A stretch of DNA of 64,000 nucleotides. Origin: Rhodohalobacter mucosus. Lineage in GTDB: Bacteria > Bacteroidota > Rhodothermia > Balneolales > Balneolaceae. Shown piece after piece: positions 45,738 through 54,823 of the stretch (within the stretch, counting starts at the first letter, position 1; every line of letters starts with the position of its first letter). Under the pieces are notes generated by a model that saw only the letters and a program-made list of their open reading frames with translations, did not search any database and had not been told where the DNA came from. The stretch covers positions 186,001-250,000 of the forward strand of contig NZ_QGGB01000008.1 of the NCBI RefSeq assembly GCF_003150675.1. The letters are read 5' to 3'. The position numbers were made by a program, and so were the translations under genes.

Positions 45738-48125
45738 ATGCACGGACCCGTTGCCCTCTCCGTTATTCTTACAACTCATGCCGCCAAGAGTCATTTTGAA
45801 GCTCTTCTGCTCACCCTTACGCGTATTGGCCACCCCGGTATTGAGCTTATAGTAATTAATGATGCTGCGGATTCAGATCTGTCGCTTTTCATTCAAAAAA
45901 CGCTTGGGCAGACCGACAGCGAGCAGGTGTACTACTTTGAGCATGATGCTCCCTGCGGGCGCGGGTATTGTCTTAACGAGGGTTTGATACAATCATCCGG
46001 TATGCTTATTTGGGCACCTCTCCAGGCCAGCAGGCTCAACGAATCGCTGCTTACGGATGCCATCAGGAGGTTCAAGTCGGATCCTGCCGCTTTTTGGGCT
46101 CTCGATTTTTCGTTACCGGGATCGCCTGAGCGATGGATTGACGCCGCCGAAGATGCAGGCCTTCCGGATGATACCTGCCTTGTATGGAATCGCAGCGTGA
46201 TTGGTATGGGAAACATGATCTTCAATCCCTTTTTAAAAGAGCTTCACGGTGCTGAATTGGCAATGCGCCTTTCAGAAGAGAATACCTGGCACAGAACAGA
46301 CCCGTTTTTCGTACTCTCTGAAAATCAGTCTATTTTTGCAAAACCGGACGATATAAGAGAGTTCACCCTGTCAGCCATTCGCCTGAGTACGGATCCCGAT
46401 GAGCAGGCTGCTCTTTTCGAAAAACTGCAAACCCTCGACCGTTCCGAACCATCCCTTTCACGAGACGAGCAGCTGCTGATCGATGCCAGAAAGTATCTTA
46501 ATACAGGAGATGCCAACAAGTCGCTTGAGTTTATTTCAACCTACTTGCGCAAATATCCAAATCATCTGGAAGCCAATCGAATTAAGATAACATCTCTTGA
46601 AAAGTTGAGGCGGCACGTGGAGGCCGCAGAACTGAAGCACCGGCTGCAGAAGCGTCAAAAGGAACAGCAGGAACAGATAAGGCAAGAACAGCCCGAACCG
46701 CCGCCGCCACCGAAGACTGAAAGCAGCAGTGATGAAAAACCTGCACGGGCAGACTCACGGTTCACATTCGATTTCGACTCGAATGACGTTCAGGAGGATG
46801 AAGAAGACTCCGTAACCACAGAATCCTCGGCCACAACCAATGAGGACGAAAAACCTCTCTATTCTGTGATCATACCCACAACCGGAGCCGGCAAGCCTTT
46901 CCTTGAGCAGACACTTATCCGGCTTTCTGAAACCGTGGATTCAAAGCTCACAGAATTAGTTGTTATTGATAATGCCAGTATTGACGATACATTCGAATAT
47001 CTTGAGCAGCTGGCTGAAAAAGATTTTCTGAACATCCGCATTCTGACCAATTCAAACAATAAGGGATTTGCAGCGTCCGTCAATCAAGGGCTCGATGCAG
47101 CCTTGGGAGACTATCTTGTTGTTATGCATAACGATTTACTGCCTTCAGAGAATCTGCTTCCGCTTCTGAAGGGAGCTTTTGAAAATCGCAGCAACGTTGG
47201 TCTTGCAGCGCCGGTACTGAATAAAAGCAGTGAACCGGCCCAGGTGGCCAGCCCGGATGAAACCGTATCCCATTTATCAGCCTCTTCTGCCGACAGCTGC
47301 TGTTTTATGTTGAAAAAAGAGCATGATTTTCGATTTGATGAAGATTACGGTCTCTCTTATTACGATATGAATGACTTGTGCATGCTGGTAAAAGATTCAG
47401 GGTATGAGATCTCTATCGTTACGGCAGCCCTGTGCAATCATGCTGAAGCCAAAACAACCACTATGCTCGGCCTCCAGATGATCCCCTTTCTGAAATGGTC
47501 GAACAAAGACCGCTTCTACCGCAAGTGGGGTACAACCGGCGAGAAAAAAATTCCTGACCAGGGGTCCCATCCTGATCGGCTTCGAAAATTGGGCATTCCA
47601 CACGACCCCTTCAATCCCGACATTGATTGGGTGGATGCCGTACAGTCCTATCTTACCAGTGAAGTAAAAACGGAAATACTTCGAAGCAATTGGAGTAAAG
47701 ACGATCTGATTACAATCGTGTCGGCTCTGACCATTGCCGACGAACGGGAGTTACTGCGTACACTGGAGGACCGGCTGGATAAACTGGATCTGCCGGTCGC
47801 ATTTCTGCTCCTGATGATCGAATATTATTTTTCTAAAAATATCTTTTCACGCTGTAAACACTATCTGGAGAAAGGAGGTAAGTCGCACCCTGCATTCGAT
47901 CTCTATCGCCTTAAAATTATGGTAGCTGATAAAGAGATAAAAAAAGCAACTCCGCTTCTAACCTCTATGCTCGACAAATATCCTGCCAGTCCCGATCTGA
48001 TGAGCCTTGCGGGCGATATGTACAGGCAGAGCGGAGATCTGGACGAAGCGAAATCTTTTTACGCTTTGGCAAGTCAGATCGATCCGTTCCGTTTCTCTAT
48101 GGATGAATCAGCTTTTCAGATTTAG
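45738..48125 (+). CDS. large protein with two GT2 folds and C-terminal TPR-like repeats
   Basis: This protein has 795 residues. Residues about 4-115 resemble a GT2 nucleotide-sugar fold (VALSVILTTHAAKSHFEALL, LIVINDAADSD), but the metal motif position reads WAPLQAS, so this copy is probably inactive. A TPR-like region and an acidic, proline-rich linker (about 240-375) follow. Residues about 378-560 form a second GT2 domain (YSVIIPTTGAG, LVVIDNASIDDT, NNKGFAASVNQGL, MHNDLLPSE). C-terminal TPR-like repeats cover about 690-790. It may glycosylate a surface protein or glycan. ATG 45738 is preferred to TTG 45726. Confidence 0.75.
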   Translation: MHGPVALSVILTTHAAKSHFEALLLTLTRIGHPGIELIVINDAADSDLSLFIQKTLGQTDSEQVYYFEHDAPCGRGYCLNEGLIQSSGMLIWAPLQASRLNESLLTDAIRRFKSDPAAFWALDFSLPGSPERWIDAAEDAGLPDDTCLVWNRSVIGMGNMIFNPFLKELHGAELAMRLSEENTWHRTDPFFVLSENQSIFAKPDDIREFTLSAIRLSTDPDEQAALFEKLQTLDRSEPSLSRDEQLLIDARKYLNTGDANKSLEFISTYLRKYPNHLEANRIKITSLEKLRRHVEAAELKHRLQKRQKEQQEQIRQEQPEPPPPPKTESSSDEKPARADSRFTFDFDSNDVQEDEEDSVTTESSATTNEDEKPLYSVIIPTTGAGKPFLEQTLIRLSETVDSKLTELVVIDNASIDDTFEYLEQLAEKDFLNIRILTNSNNKGFAASVNQGLDAALGDYLVVMHNDLLPSENLLPLLKGAFENRSNVGLAAPVLNKSSEPAQVASPDETVSHLSASSADSCCFMLKKEHDFRFDEDYGLSYYDMNDLCMLVKDSGYEISIVTAALCNHAEAKTTTMLGLQMIPFLKWSNKDRFYRKWGTTGEKKIPDQGSHPDRLRKLGIPHDPFNPDIDWVDAVQSYLTSEVKTEILRSNWSKDDLITIVSALTIADERELLRTLEDRLDKLDLPVAFLLLMIEYYFSKNIFSRCKHYLEKGGKSHPAFDLYRLKIMVADKEIKKATPLLTSMLDKYPASPDLMSLAGDMYRQSGDLDEAKSFYALASQIDPFRFSMDESAFQI

Positions 48126-48150
48126 TGTAACGTGAGTGCGGCCTGACAGT

Positions 48151-49002
48151 TTATCCTTTAAGTTCGATAATCTGGAGAAGCTCTCTCAAGTCGCGAACCC
48201 TTCTGTCCTGATTTGATTTGCCGTAGCTGTGTATCAGATTTCGAATGCACCTTGCCAGTATATCGGCCTCATCAGCCTTTTGCAGATGTTCGGGTCTGGG
48301 TTCAATGCCGTTTTTCTTCAGGAAGTAGTAGCACTGATCATACGTCACAATCGTACCCCCGTCGAACGGGTCGATCAGTATGTTCTGATTGTGTGTTTGA
48401 TACATCAGCATAAAATGTATCGGCATGTTAACACCGTAGAAGGGCAGGTTCAACCTTCGGGCTATAAAGATGACCACCAGGCTGAGCATTATCGGCAGAC
48501 CTTTCCGCCGGTCAATCACCCGGTCAATAAACGCGTTCTCCGGGCTGTGATAGTCTTTAGAGTCACCCCTGAATCTAAGTTCCCGGAAAACAAACTGTAA
48601 CAGGATCTGCATTTTCTCCTGTATGGATGGTGTGTAAGCAATATCCGTTCCGATCTGCCGGGCCATCTGGTCCAGTTTTCGCTCATACTCCCCGATGCGG
48701 ATAGTTGGATTTCCAAATCGTGAAAGCATCAATACCGCTTTTTCCAGAGTACCTGAATTTTGTACACCATTTTCGAGCAGCATTGAAAACTCTTCCATTA
48801 GTGAGCCAATGGTGATATTGTAGATAATCTCATTAATGGTATTGCGTTCTGAATCATGAATTGATTCACTGCGAAACTGGTCCAATAAAGGCACAGCTTG
48901 TTCCCCGAGCTCCCTGAACCTTCTTTTCACACCCATCTGAACTTCAGGGTCGGGATCTTCAAGCAGGTAAATGAGAGATTCTATTTCTGACTTGGTTGTC
49001 AT
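48151..49002 (-). CDS. SirB1/transglutaminase-like family protein
   Basis: This 283-residue protein is cytoplasmic. The N-terminal 70 residues are helical and HEAT-like (LLEDPDPEVQMGVKRRFRELG). The centre is the SirB1 transglutaminase-like region with YHSPENAFIDRVIDRRKGLPIML, FYGVNMPIHFMLMY and ILIDPFDGG. The family is conserved but its reaction is unknown, and the cysteine of true transglutaminases is not seen. It diverges from the arginine deiminase gene. Confidence 0.8.
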   Translation of the reverse strand: MTTKSEIESLIYLLEDPDPEVQMGVKRRFRELGEQAVPLLDQFRSESIHDSERNTINEIIYNITIGSLMEEFSMLLENGVQNSGTLEKAVLMLSRFGNPTIRIGEYERKLDQMARQIGTDIAYTPSIQEKMQILLQFVFRELRFRGDSKDYHSPENAFIDRVIDRRKGLPIMLSLVVIFIARRLNLPFYGVNMPIHFMLMYQTHNQNILIDPFDGGTIVTYDQCYYFLKKNGIEPRPEHLQKADEADILARCIRNLIHSYGKSNQDRRVRDLRELLQIIELKG

Positions 49003-49228
49003 TTCTATTTATAAATTCAGTGTCTCTGTTGATCGTGATCGCACTCTGGAGAACGAACGCACTGTAACAACAAAGTATTCCAAAAATGAATTCTTTTTAA
49101 ATGGTTCGGCGAAAAGATACACTTCTTTTTTAAAGATTTCCGAGAGAATCGGCCCAACCTGAACCTCCAATCTCTTGGGATATTTTGTATCTTCTCCTTC
49201 CGTCTCAATAAACGTTAAACCCATTTGT

Positions 49229-50461
49229 ATGAAGGCCGGTATTTCGTCTGAAACCGATATTCTAAAAAAAGTGATCGTCCATACCCCCGGAAGTGAGGTA
49301 TCGCTGGTAAATCCGAGCAAAAAGGAAGATCTCCTTTTTGATGACATCATTTTTGAAAATGATGCACGCATCGAGCACCTTGATATGCTCAAGCTCTTTC
49401 AAACAGCTATGCCTTCCGGTGGTGAGATAATTGAAATCCTCGACCTTGCGCTTCATTGCTTTCAGGCTGAGGATGTACGCCATCAGTTTATTGAGATGAT
49501 GATCAAAGAGCTGGCGGATGAAAATATTCATCCTATCGAAAAGGACTTAAAAAAACTGGATGCCGAAACGCTTTTGCAATTTGTGGTTGAAGGCTCCATT
49601 CCTCCCAGTCGTCATTTTGATTTAAATCCAGCGCCAAACCTCCTGTTTACACGAGATCTTGCAGCGGTCGTTGGCAACAATATCATTATTTCAAAGGCAG
49701 CCAAAAAAGCCCGGGCCCGGGAATTTCTTCTGATGGAAACCATCGTCATGCACCACCCGCTTTTCAACGAGCTGAAAAAAAACGCCATTCATACCAGTCC
49801 GCAGCAATCCATTGAAGGGGGCGACGTTATTGTTGTCAGCGAAAACATTGTAATGATCGGGATGAGTGAACGCACTTCATTTAGCGGACTCATGGGCGTA
49901 GCAGAACAGCTTTTAGATTCTGGAATCAGCCATGTTCTGGCTGTCGATATACCGAAGCAGCGCTCCTCCATGCATCTGGACACCATTTTTACATTTGCTG
50001 ATCATGATGAGTGTGTTGTGTTTCCTCCCGCCATTGAGGAGAAAACTGATAATGTAGTTCATCTGCATTCGGTTAATGGGTCTGTACATGCCAAGAAGAA
50101 AACGTCTCTGAAAGCAACACTCGAAGAGCTGACCGAAAAAGAGTTTACTTTCATTAAGTGTGGTGGCGCCGACCGTATCAACCAGTTTCGCGAACAATGG
50201 ACCGATGGTGCCAACGTATTTGCCCTGGCTCCCGGCGTTATCGTTGGGTATGAACGCAATACCCGAACTTTTGAAGCCCTGGCCGATCACGGATACACGC
50301 ACATGGATCAGTTTTCTTTTATTGAAAAGTTTTCAGATAAACCTTTCAACCAGCAAGTAGAAGGGAAGATCGCGATCAGCTTTCAGGGTCACGAGCTCTG
50401 CAGGGGCCGCGGCGGGGCCCGCTGCATGACCCTGCCGGTTCTGAGGGAGAAAGATCAATAA
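49229..50461 (+). CDS. arginine deiminase family protein
   Basis: This 410-residue protein matches arginine deiminase, which converts arginine to citrulline and ammonia. Motifs appear in order: KKVIVHTPGSEVSLVNP near the start, FTRDLAAVVGNNIII, EGGDVIVVSENIVMIGMSERT, HLDTIFTFADHDE and the active Cys399 in GGARCMTLP. Thus Asp, His and Cys of the guanidino-modifying fold are all present. ATG 49229 is chosen because it begins the family N-terminus. Ornithine carbamoyltransferase and carbamate kinase genes of a classical ADI pathway are absent here. It is followed by an M50 protease gene 61 bases downstream. Confidence 0.88.
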   Translation: MKAGISSETDILKKVIVHTPGSEVSLVNPSKKEDLLFDDIIFENDARIEHLDMLKLFQTAMPSGGEIIEILDLALHCFQAEDVRHQFIEMMIKELADENIHPIEKDLKKLDAETLLQFVVEGSIPPSRHFDLNPAPNLLFTRDLAAVVGNNIIISKAAKKARAREFLLMETIVMHHPLFNELKKNAIHTSPQQSIEGGDVIVVSENIVMIGMSERTSFSGLMGVAEQLLDSGISHVLAVDIPKQRSSMHLDTIFTFADHDECVVFPPAIEEKTDNVVHLHSVNGSVHAKKKTSLKATLEELTEKEFTFIKCGGADRINQFREQWTDGANVFALAPGVIVGYERNTRTFEALADHGYTHMDQFSFIEKFSDKPFNQQVEGKIAISFQGHELCRGRGGARCMTLPVLREKDQ

Positions 50462-50522
50462 ATATTCATTTGTACACGATATCGTCTATTCGTTTTTATG
50501 AAATCAAGTAATCTCCGATAAG

Positions 50523-51731
50523 TTGTCATTCCCCCAGCCATATTCGTCACAAGATGAAATTGAAACCAGCGCGCCTGTTAACAGGAAAAACCGGCCCGGT
50601 TATGTTGCCATCCTTAAACACCTTGCGCTATTTGTTGTTACGTTCGTATGCGTGACCTATGTAGGGATTTTCTGGACCGGTCAAACCGCAAATGCAGAAT
50701 CATATCTCGAGATGTGGCCCCAGGGCGCCCTTTTTGCGGTATTGCTGCTTGGCTTTCTGGCAACACACGAATTCGGGCACTATTTTGCGGCCGTCTATCA
50801 CAATGTAAAAGTGACCCTTCCCTACTTTATTCCTTTGCCCGCGGGTATCGGGACCCTGGGTGCGGTCATTAAGATTGAGGAGAAAATTCGGGACACCGTC
50901 AAACTCTTTGATATCGGAATTGCAGGCCCAATTGCGGGTTTCATTGTTTCCCTTGTCATCCTTCTGTACGGTTTTTCCACGCTTCCCGAACCTTCATTCA
51001 TTGAAAACTTTGCCGGTCACGAGGAAATTGTCGCTCATGTTCAGGATACGGGCAGCTATCCCGACACACCTCCAGAGGTGCCCGAATCGGAAGTAAATGC
51101 AACCATCATTCTGGGTGAAACACTGCTTTATACGTTTTTGGCTGGCTTTTTTGACAATGTTCCCCCCATGTATGAGATGTATCACTTTCCGTTTCTTTTC
51201 GCCGGCTGGCTGGGGCTCTTTTTCACCGCTCTGAATCTGACGCCGATCGGTCAACTTGACGGAGGGCATATTTTGTATGCATTGGTCGGATACAGAAAGC
51301 ATCAATGGACAGCCAGGATTGGGCTGGGTTTAATTACCACACTTGCAGGTTTGGAGGCCATACCTTTTCTATTTCTGAATATCAGTGACTGGCTGCCGGG
51401 CTATGGATACAGCGCTTTTGTTCTATGGGCCCTGGTTCTGTTTGCGATACTGAGGAAAGGATATCACAACGACCACCTGTGGATTGCGCCGGTTTGGGCG
51501 GTATCTCTGATTATCTCCTCAGCAACCATCTATTTCACCGGCTCTCTTGATCAGGCAGGCTCCCTAATATGGGTAGTATGGAGTCTCTTTCTCGTATTTT
51601 TTGTTAAAGTTGAACATCCGCCTGTAACGTACGAGCAGCCATTAACAAAGGGCCGGCGGATTCTGGGATGGGCCAGTATGGCCGTATTTGTGCTATGCAT
51701 AAGCCCCACACCCATCTACTTTTTGAACTGA
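50523..51731 (+). CDS. site-2-protease-like M50 family metalloprotease
   Basis: This 402-residue membrane protein has about seven spans. The zinc motif HEFGH (His82, Glu83, His86) lies in a hydrophobic segment, and the second metal motif LTPIGQLDGGHIL comes late. This matches the plant EGY/bacterial M50 group, which cuts substrates inside the membrane. No PDZ domain is visible. The start appears to be TTG at 50523. The frame is open back only to a TGA at 50499-50501, contains no ATG or GTG before it, and the first internal ATG would remove the first membrane span. Confidence 0.85.
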   Translation: MSFPQPYSSQDEIETSAPVNRKNRPGYVAILKHLALFVVTFVCVTYVGIFWTGQTANAESYLEMWPQGALFAVLLLGFLATHEFGHYFAAVYHNVKVTLPYFIPLPAGIGTLGAVIKIEEKIRDTVKLFDIGIAGPIAGFIVSLVILLYGFSTLPEPSFIENFAGHEEIVAHVQDTGSYPDTPPEVPESEVNATIILGETLLYTFLAGFFDNVPPMYEMYHFPFLFAGWLGLFFTALNLTPIGQLDGGHILYALVGYRKHQWTARIGLGLITTLAGLEAIPFLFLNISDWLPGYGYSAFVLWALVLFAILRKGYHNDHLWIAPVWAVSLIISSATIYFTGSLDQAGSLIWVVWSLFLVFFVKVEHPPVTYEQPLTKGRRILGWASMAVFVLCISPTPIYFLN

Positions 51732-51750
51732 CAATTATTTAAAATCAATC

Positions 51751-52200
51751 ATGCCTAAATACAGACTGTTTTTATCAATTATAGTACTGAGTGCCGTAAG
51801 CTCTCTTTTTACGGGGTGTAATAATGAATCTTCGGAAATTGTGGATGAAAATCTGCCCCTTCCCCAAAAAATAGACCGCCTTATTGAGGCCAACGAATAT
51901 GAAACTGCTCTCAGCCTGCTCAGTAATGAAGACCGTGAAGATCCAGACATCAGGCTGCTTCTTGAAAAGACGCATCTTAATTATGGGCTTCACAGCATGA
52001 ATACGTTTGATCAGACCGAAATGCGAACCCGGATGAATAACGCACTGACCCAGTTCACGGAAGTGCTTAAAATCAACCCGCAAAACCAGGTGGCCAGAGA
52101 CCAGATAGAGCAGATTATGGCGATCTACTCCACCATACCCAACCGCCAGCCCGAACCTGAGGTACTTGAGGGACTTAGAGAGGTTGGTTTTGATTATTAA
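51751..52200 (+). CDS. hypothetical lipoprotein, TPR-like
   Basis: This 149-residue protein has a lipobox FTGC (Cys about residue 24) and a short helical domain (about 45-120) whose pattern LIEANEYETALSLLSNE and NALTQFTEVLKINPQNQ resembles one or two tetratricopeptide repeats. It ends with a tyrosine. It lies 19 bases after the M50 gene and 72 before smpB on the same strand, so it could be part of either unit. The function is unknown. Confidence 0.7.
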   Translation: MPKYRLFLSIIVLSAVSSLFTGCNNESSEIVDENLPLPQKIDRLIEANEYETALSLLSNEDREDPDIRLLLEKTHLNYGLHSMNTFDQTEMRTRMNNALTQFTEVLKINPQNQVARDQIEQIMAIYSTIPNRQPEPEVLEGLREVGFDY

Positions 52201-52272
52201 TAAGCTAAACCATTGTTTTATTGCCTGAAGCTTTATCGCCCGTGTTAAACATTTCAGACACAGGCGAACCTT

Positions 52273-52788
52273 ATGACTCAAAATCAGTTCGATTTGGCTA
52301 AAAAAACAGATACCAGCAGTAAAAAGAACCAATCTCCCAAAATTGAAAACCGCAAGGCGCGGTTCAATTTTCATATAGATGACACCTACGAGGCGGGCAT
52401 TGCACTTAAGGGTACGGAGGTCAAATCCATCAGGGCGGGAAAAGCCAGCCTGAATGAATCATTCGCGTACATGAAGAATGGTGAGATCTGGCTCCGAAAC
52501 ATGTACATCAAGCCTTATGAGTTCGGCTCATTTTATAATCACGATGAACGCCGCGACAGGAAACTGCTGCTGAAAAGAAAAGAAATACGTGAGATCGACA
52601 GGTATATGAACCAAAAGGGGTATACCCTTGTACCTCTCAAGCTCTATTTTAAGGGCGGCTATGCAAAAATTCTGCTTGGTCTGGCAAGAGGAAAGAAACA
52701 GTATGACAAGAGGGAAGATATCAGGGAAAAGGATATGAAAAGAGAACTCGACAGAAAGATTAAGGGGTCCTACAAAGTTAATTTATAG
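52273..52788 (+). CDS. smpB: tmRNA-binding protein SmpB
   Basis: This 171-residue protein is needed for trans-translation, where it carries tmRNA to stalled ribosomes. The core from IENRKARFNFHI through GIALKGTEVKSIRAGKASL and IKPYEF to YDKREDIREKDMKRELDR is standard. It has a 22-residue polar N-terminal extension compared with shorter homologues. No ssrA (tmRNA) gene was found in this window. Confidence 0.95.
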   Translation: MTQNQFDLAKKTDTSSKKNQSPKIENRKARFNFHIDDTYEAGIALKGTEVKSIRAGKASLNESFAYMKNGEIWLRNMYIKPYEFGSFYNHDERRDRKLLLKRKEIREIDRYMNQKGYTLVPLKLYFKGGYAKILLGLARGKKQYDKREDIREKDMKRELDRKIKGSYKVNL

Positions 52789-52831
52789 CTCTTTTCGAGT
52801 GGTAAATACGTTTTAATCAATCAGTTTCGAT

Positions 52832-52870
52832 AAAAAAAGGCCGGATCCTTGCGGAAACCGGCCTTTGTTC
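52832..52870. terminator. hairpin terminator after smpB
   Basis: The nine-base arms AAAGGCCGG (52836-52844) and CCGGCCTTT (52858-52866) form a perfect stem with an A-run before it and Ts after it. It lies between the convergent smpB and DUF4168 genes and probably serves both. Confidence 0.8.
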
Positions 52871-52888
52871 TAATACCAAGATAGTTTG

Positions 52889-53407
52889 TTACTGTGTCTC
52901 TTCGCTTTCTTCCTCTTCAAGAAGCGTTTCGATACGGTTCCGAAGTTCCGGGTCTTGCTGTGCTCCCATCATAATGCTTTGGTAGCGTTGCGTTGTAAAA
53001 CCGTTCTCTTCAATTTTAGCAACGATTTCCTGTTGTGCTTCAGTCTGAATCTGCATTAGTGCAGGCTGCAGAGACTGCAGAGTCTGCATCTCCTCGTCCG
53101 TGATATCGGAGCCGCCGGCCATTTGGGGATTTTGCATGGTTGCAACTATCTGTCGAAATCTCTCAACTTCAATGCCTCCTTCCACAACTGCTTCCTCCAT
53201 CTTGCGCTCAGCTTCCTGCTGAATTGGAGTAAGGTCCATAATGGTTTGAACAACATTGTCAATTTCTTCATCGGTTACATCAGCTGATGTGGGCAGATCG
53301 GGCATCTGCGGCATTTGCTGCTGATTTTGCTGTACCTGAGCAAAAGCTCCGGCAGTTGTAAAAAGCGTTACTGCCAGAAGCAGCGTTACATTCCTTAAAA
53401 GTGTCAT
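52889..53407 (-). CDS. exported DUF4168-like protein, Gln-rich
   Basis: This 172-residue protein has a signal peptide (residues about 6-23, ending AFAQ). A Gln/Met/Pro-rich linker follows (QQNQQQMPQMPDLP), then a helical region repeated in style: TDEEIDNVVQTIMDLTP and TDEEMQTLQSLQPALM, then a Gln-rich helix. This resembles DUF4168, a small periplasmic helical domain of unknown role. The tail is acidic. Confidence 0.7.
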   Translation of the reverse strand: MTLLRNVTLLLAVTLFTTAGAFAQVQQNQQQMPQMPDLPTSADVTDEEIDNVVQTIMDLTPIQQEAERKMEEAVVEGGIEVERFRQIVATMQNPQMAGGSDITDEEMQTLQSLQPALMQIQTEAQQEIVAKIEENGFTTQRYQSIMMGAQQDPELRNRIETLLEEEESEETQ

Positions 53408-53554
53408 ATATGCGTTTTCTTTGATTAATGCCCTATCATAGTGGTTAGTACTACAATAAAGTTCATGGTTGTTGCTTGAGTATCAAGGTCCCCTTTTTGG
53501 CTTCCAATCACAAAAATTTGGCTGTGATTGATAAAAAAGAGACCCTTTGAAAAG

Positions 53555-53968
53555 TTGTTAAATGCTTCCTGTAAGCCGAATTCTGTATCCCGATGTGTGT
53601 CGGGATGGCAATCATTTATCTGGCCTTTCGGTCACCCGAAAGATCTGAGCGTTCTACCCGGCTGTATTGTGACGGGTGGCACACAGCCTGCGTGAACTTG
53701 CACCCCGTGAGGTTTTCCATGCACACTGCCGTCACCGGCAGCGACGGTGAGCTCTTACCTCACCTTTTCACCTTTACCTTCCGGTGCATCAACGGATGAG
53801 GGCTAACCCTCACCCTCCGCATCAAAAGGAAGTCTGTTTTCTGTGGCACTGTCTGTTCCCTGCGTCAAACGCAGAGACCTTCCCGTTAGGAAGCACGGTA
53901 CCCGCTGGTGTTCGGACTTTCCTCCCACCGCCAAAAGCGGTGAGCGATTGCCCGGAAGCATTTAACAA
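53555..53968 (-). ncRNA. rnpB: RNase P RNA (bacterial type A)
   Basis: On the minus strand this 414-base region carries the conserved cores of RNase P RNA. The 5' part contains GAGGAAAGTCCG (complement near 53918-53930), and the 3' part contains AGATAAATGATTGCC and the ACAGAATTCGGCTTACAG element (complement near 53569-53588). The two ends pair as a perfect 15-bp P1 helix: 53954-53968 with 53555-53569. The RNA processes the 5' ends of tRNAs. It lies between the DUF4168 gene and the coiled-coil gene upstream on the same strand. Confidence 0.95.
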
Positions 53969-54071
53969 TCTTCACTGAATAGAATATACGCTTAAGATGT
54001 CACATTAGTATGCAGATACGGCACTGCACAACGTCCCGACACATGTGCAGGTTTAAAAAACGTATCCGATA

Positions 54072-54806
54072 TCAGACGTTAAGCTGCTTCTTTGCTTCTT
54101 CAAAAAAGGAGGGGTCAATAACGATCCGGCCGCTGTGCTCATCGATGATTACCTTGTTTTTTCGCCTTACCTCCACCTGAGTCTGTGGTGGAAGAGCCAT
54201 TCCCAGCGCAGCGCCACGCTCCATTGCCACTACCGCGATGCCGTTGGAAAGACCGTTTCTGAGACGATTGTAGCTTCTCACGTAGCGGGAATCCAGCTCC
54301 TCTTCAAGTTCTTCACGTTTTTCGAGGAGTTTGTCTTCTTCCGTCTTGGTGCTTTCGATCACCTTATCGAGATTTTCCTTCTTGTCTTTGTGAAGCTCTT
54401 CCGTTTCTTCCAGATCGCCGCGAACAGCCTCCAATTCAGCCTCCAGTTCTTCCTGGCGCTTTTCAATCTCTTCGATTCGTTTTTCAGAGGTTTCAACAAA
54501 CTGCTTTTGAGCCTCAATCTCTTTTGTCAGGGCGTCATATTCACGATTGTTGCGAACAGATAACTGCTGCTCCTCATACTTCTTCGTTTTCTCTTTCGAT
54601 ACTTCGATATCGTTCTCAAGCTTTGCCTTCTCCTCCTTCAGGCTGTCTTCTTCTTCTTCAAGTTGATTTAATTTAGCCTGATACCGGTTTATATTGGTTT
54701 CGATATCCAGCACTTCTTCGGGCAGATCGCCGCGAAGCTGCCTGATCTCATCGATACGGCTATCTATGTACTGTAAATTTGCGAGTTGTTGAAGTACCTC
54801 TTGCAT
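54072..54806 (-). CDS. coiled-coil protein of the C4-zinc-ribbon (DUF164/CdsZ) family, zinc cysteines lost
   Basis: This 244-residue cytoplasmic protein is a long coiled coil (residues about 5-180) followed by a short C-terminal domain. The register, SVRNNREYDALTKEIE and the final MALPPQTQVEVRRKN-HSGRIVIDPSF pattern match the DUF164/CdsZ zinc-ribbon family. The four cysteines that normally bind zinc (CGGC and CxxCGR) are all replaced here: GAALG in place of the first pair and IDEHSGRIV in place of the second. There is not one cysteine in the whole protein. Its stop is followed by rnpB downstream, and the Nif3-like gene lies 17 bases upstream, so they are one operon. Confidence 0.8.
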   Translation of the reverse strand: MQEVLQQLANLQYIDSRIDEIRQLRGDLPEEVLDIETNINRYQAKLNQLEEEEDSLKEEKAKLENDIEVSKEKTKKYEEQQLSVRNNREYDALTKEIEAQKQFVETSEKRIEEIEKRQEELEAELEAVRGDLEETEELHKDKKENLDKVIESTKTEEDKLLEKREELEEELDSRYVRSYNRLRNGLSNGIAVVAMERGAALGMALPPQTQVEVRRKNKVIIDEHSGRIVIDPSFFEEAKKQLNV

Positions 54807-54823
54807 GATGGTGAATCGGAAAT

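Noticed and set aside
53505-53530. CAATCACA/TGTGATTG inverted repeat downstream of rnpB
   Set aside because: It has no T-run on the side where rnpB transcription would end, so it was not called as a terminator.
53593-53978. Short open frames on the plus strand opposite the RNase P RNA
   Set aside because: They lie antisense to conserved rnpB structure, and their peptides are Cys/Pro-rich with no family likeness.
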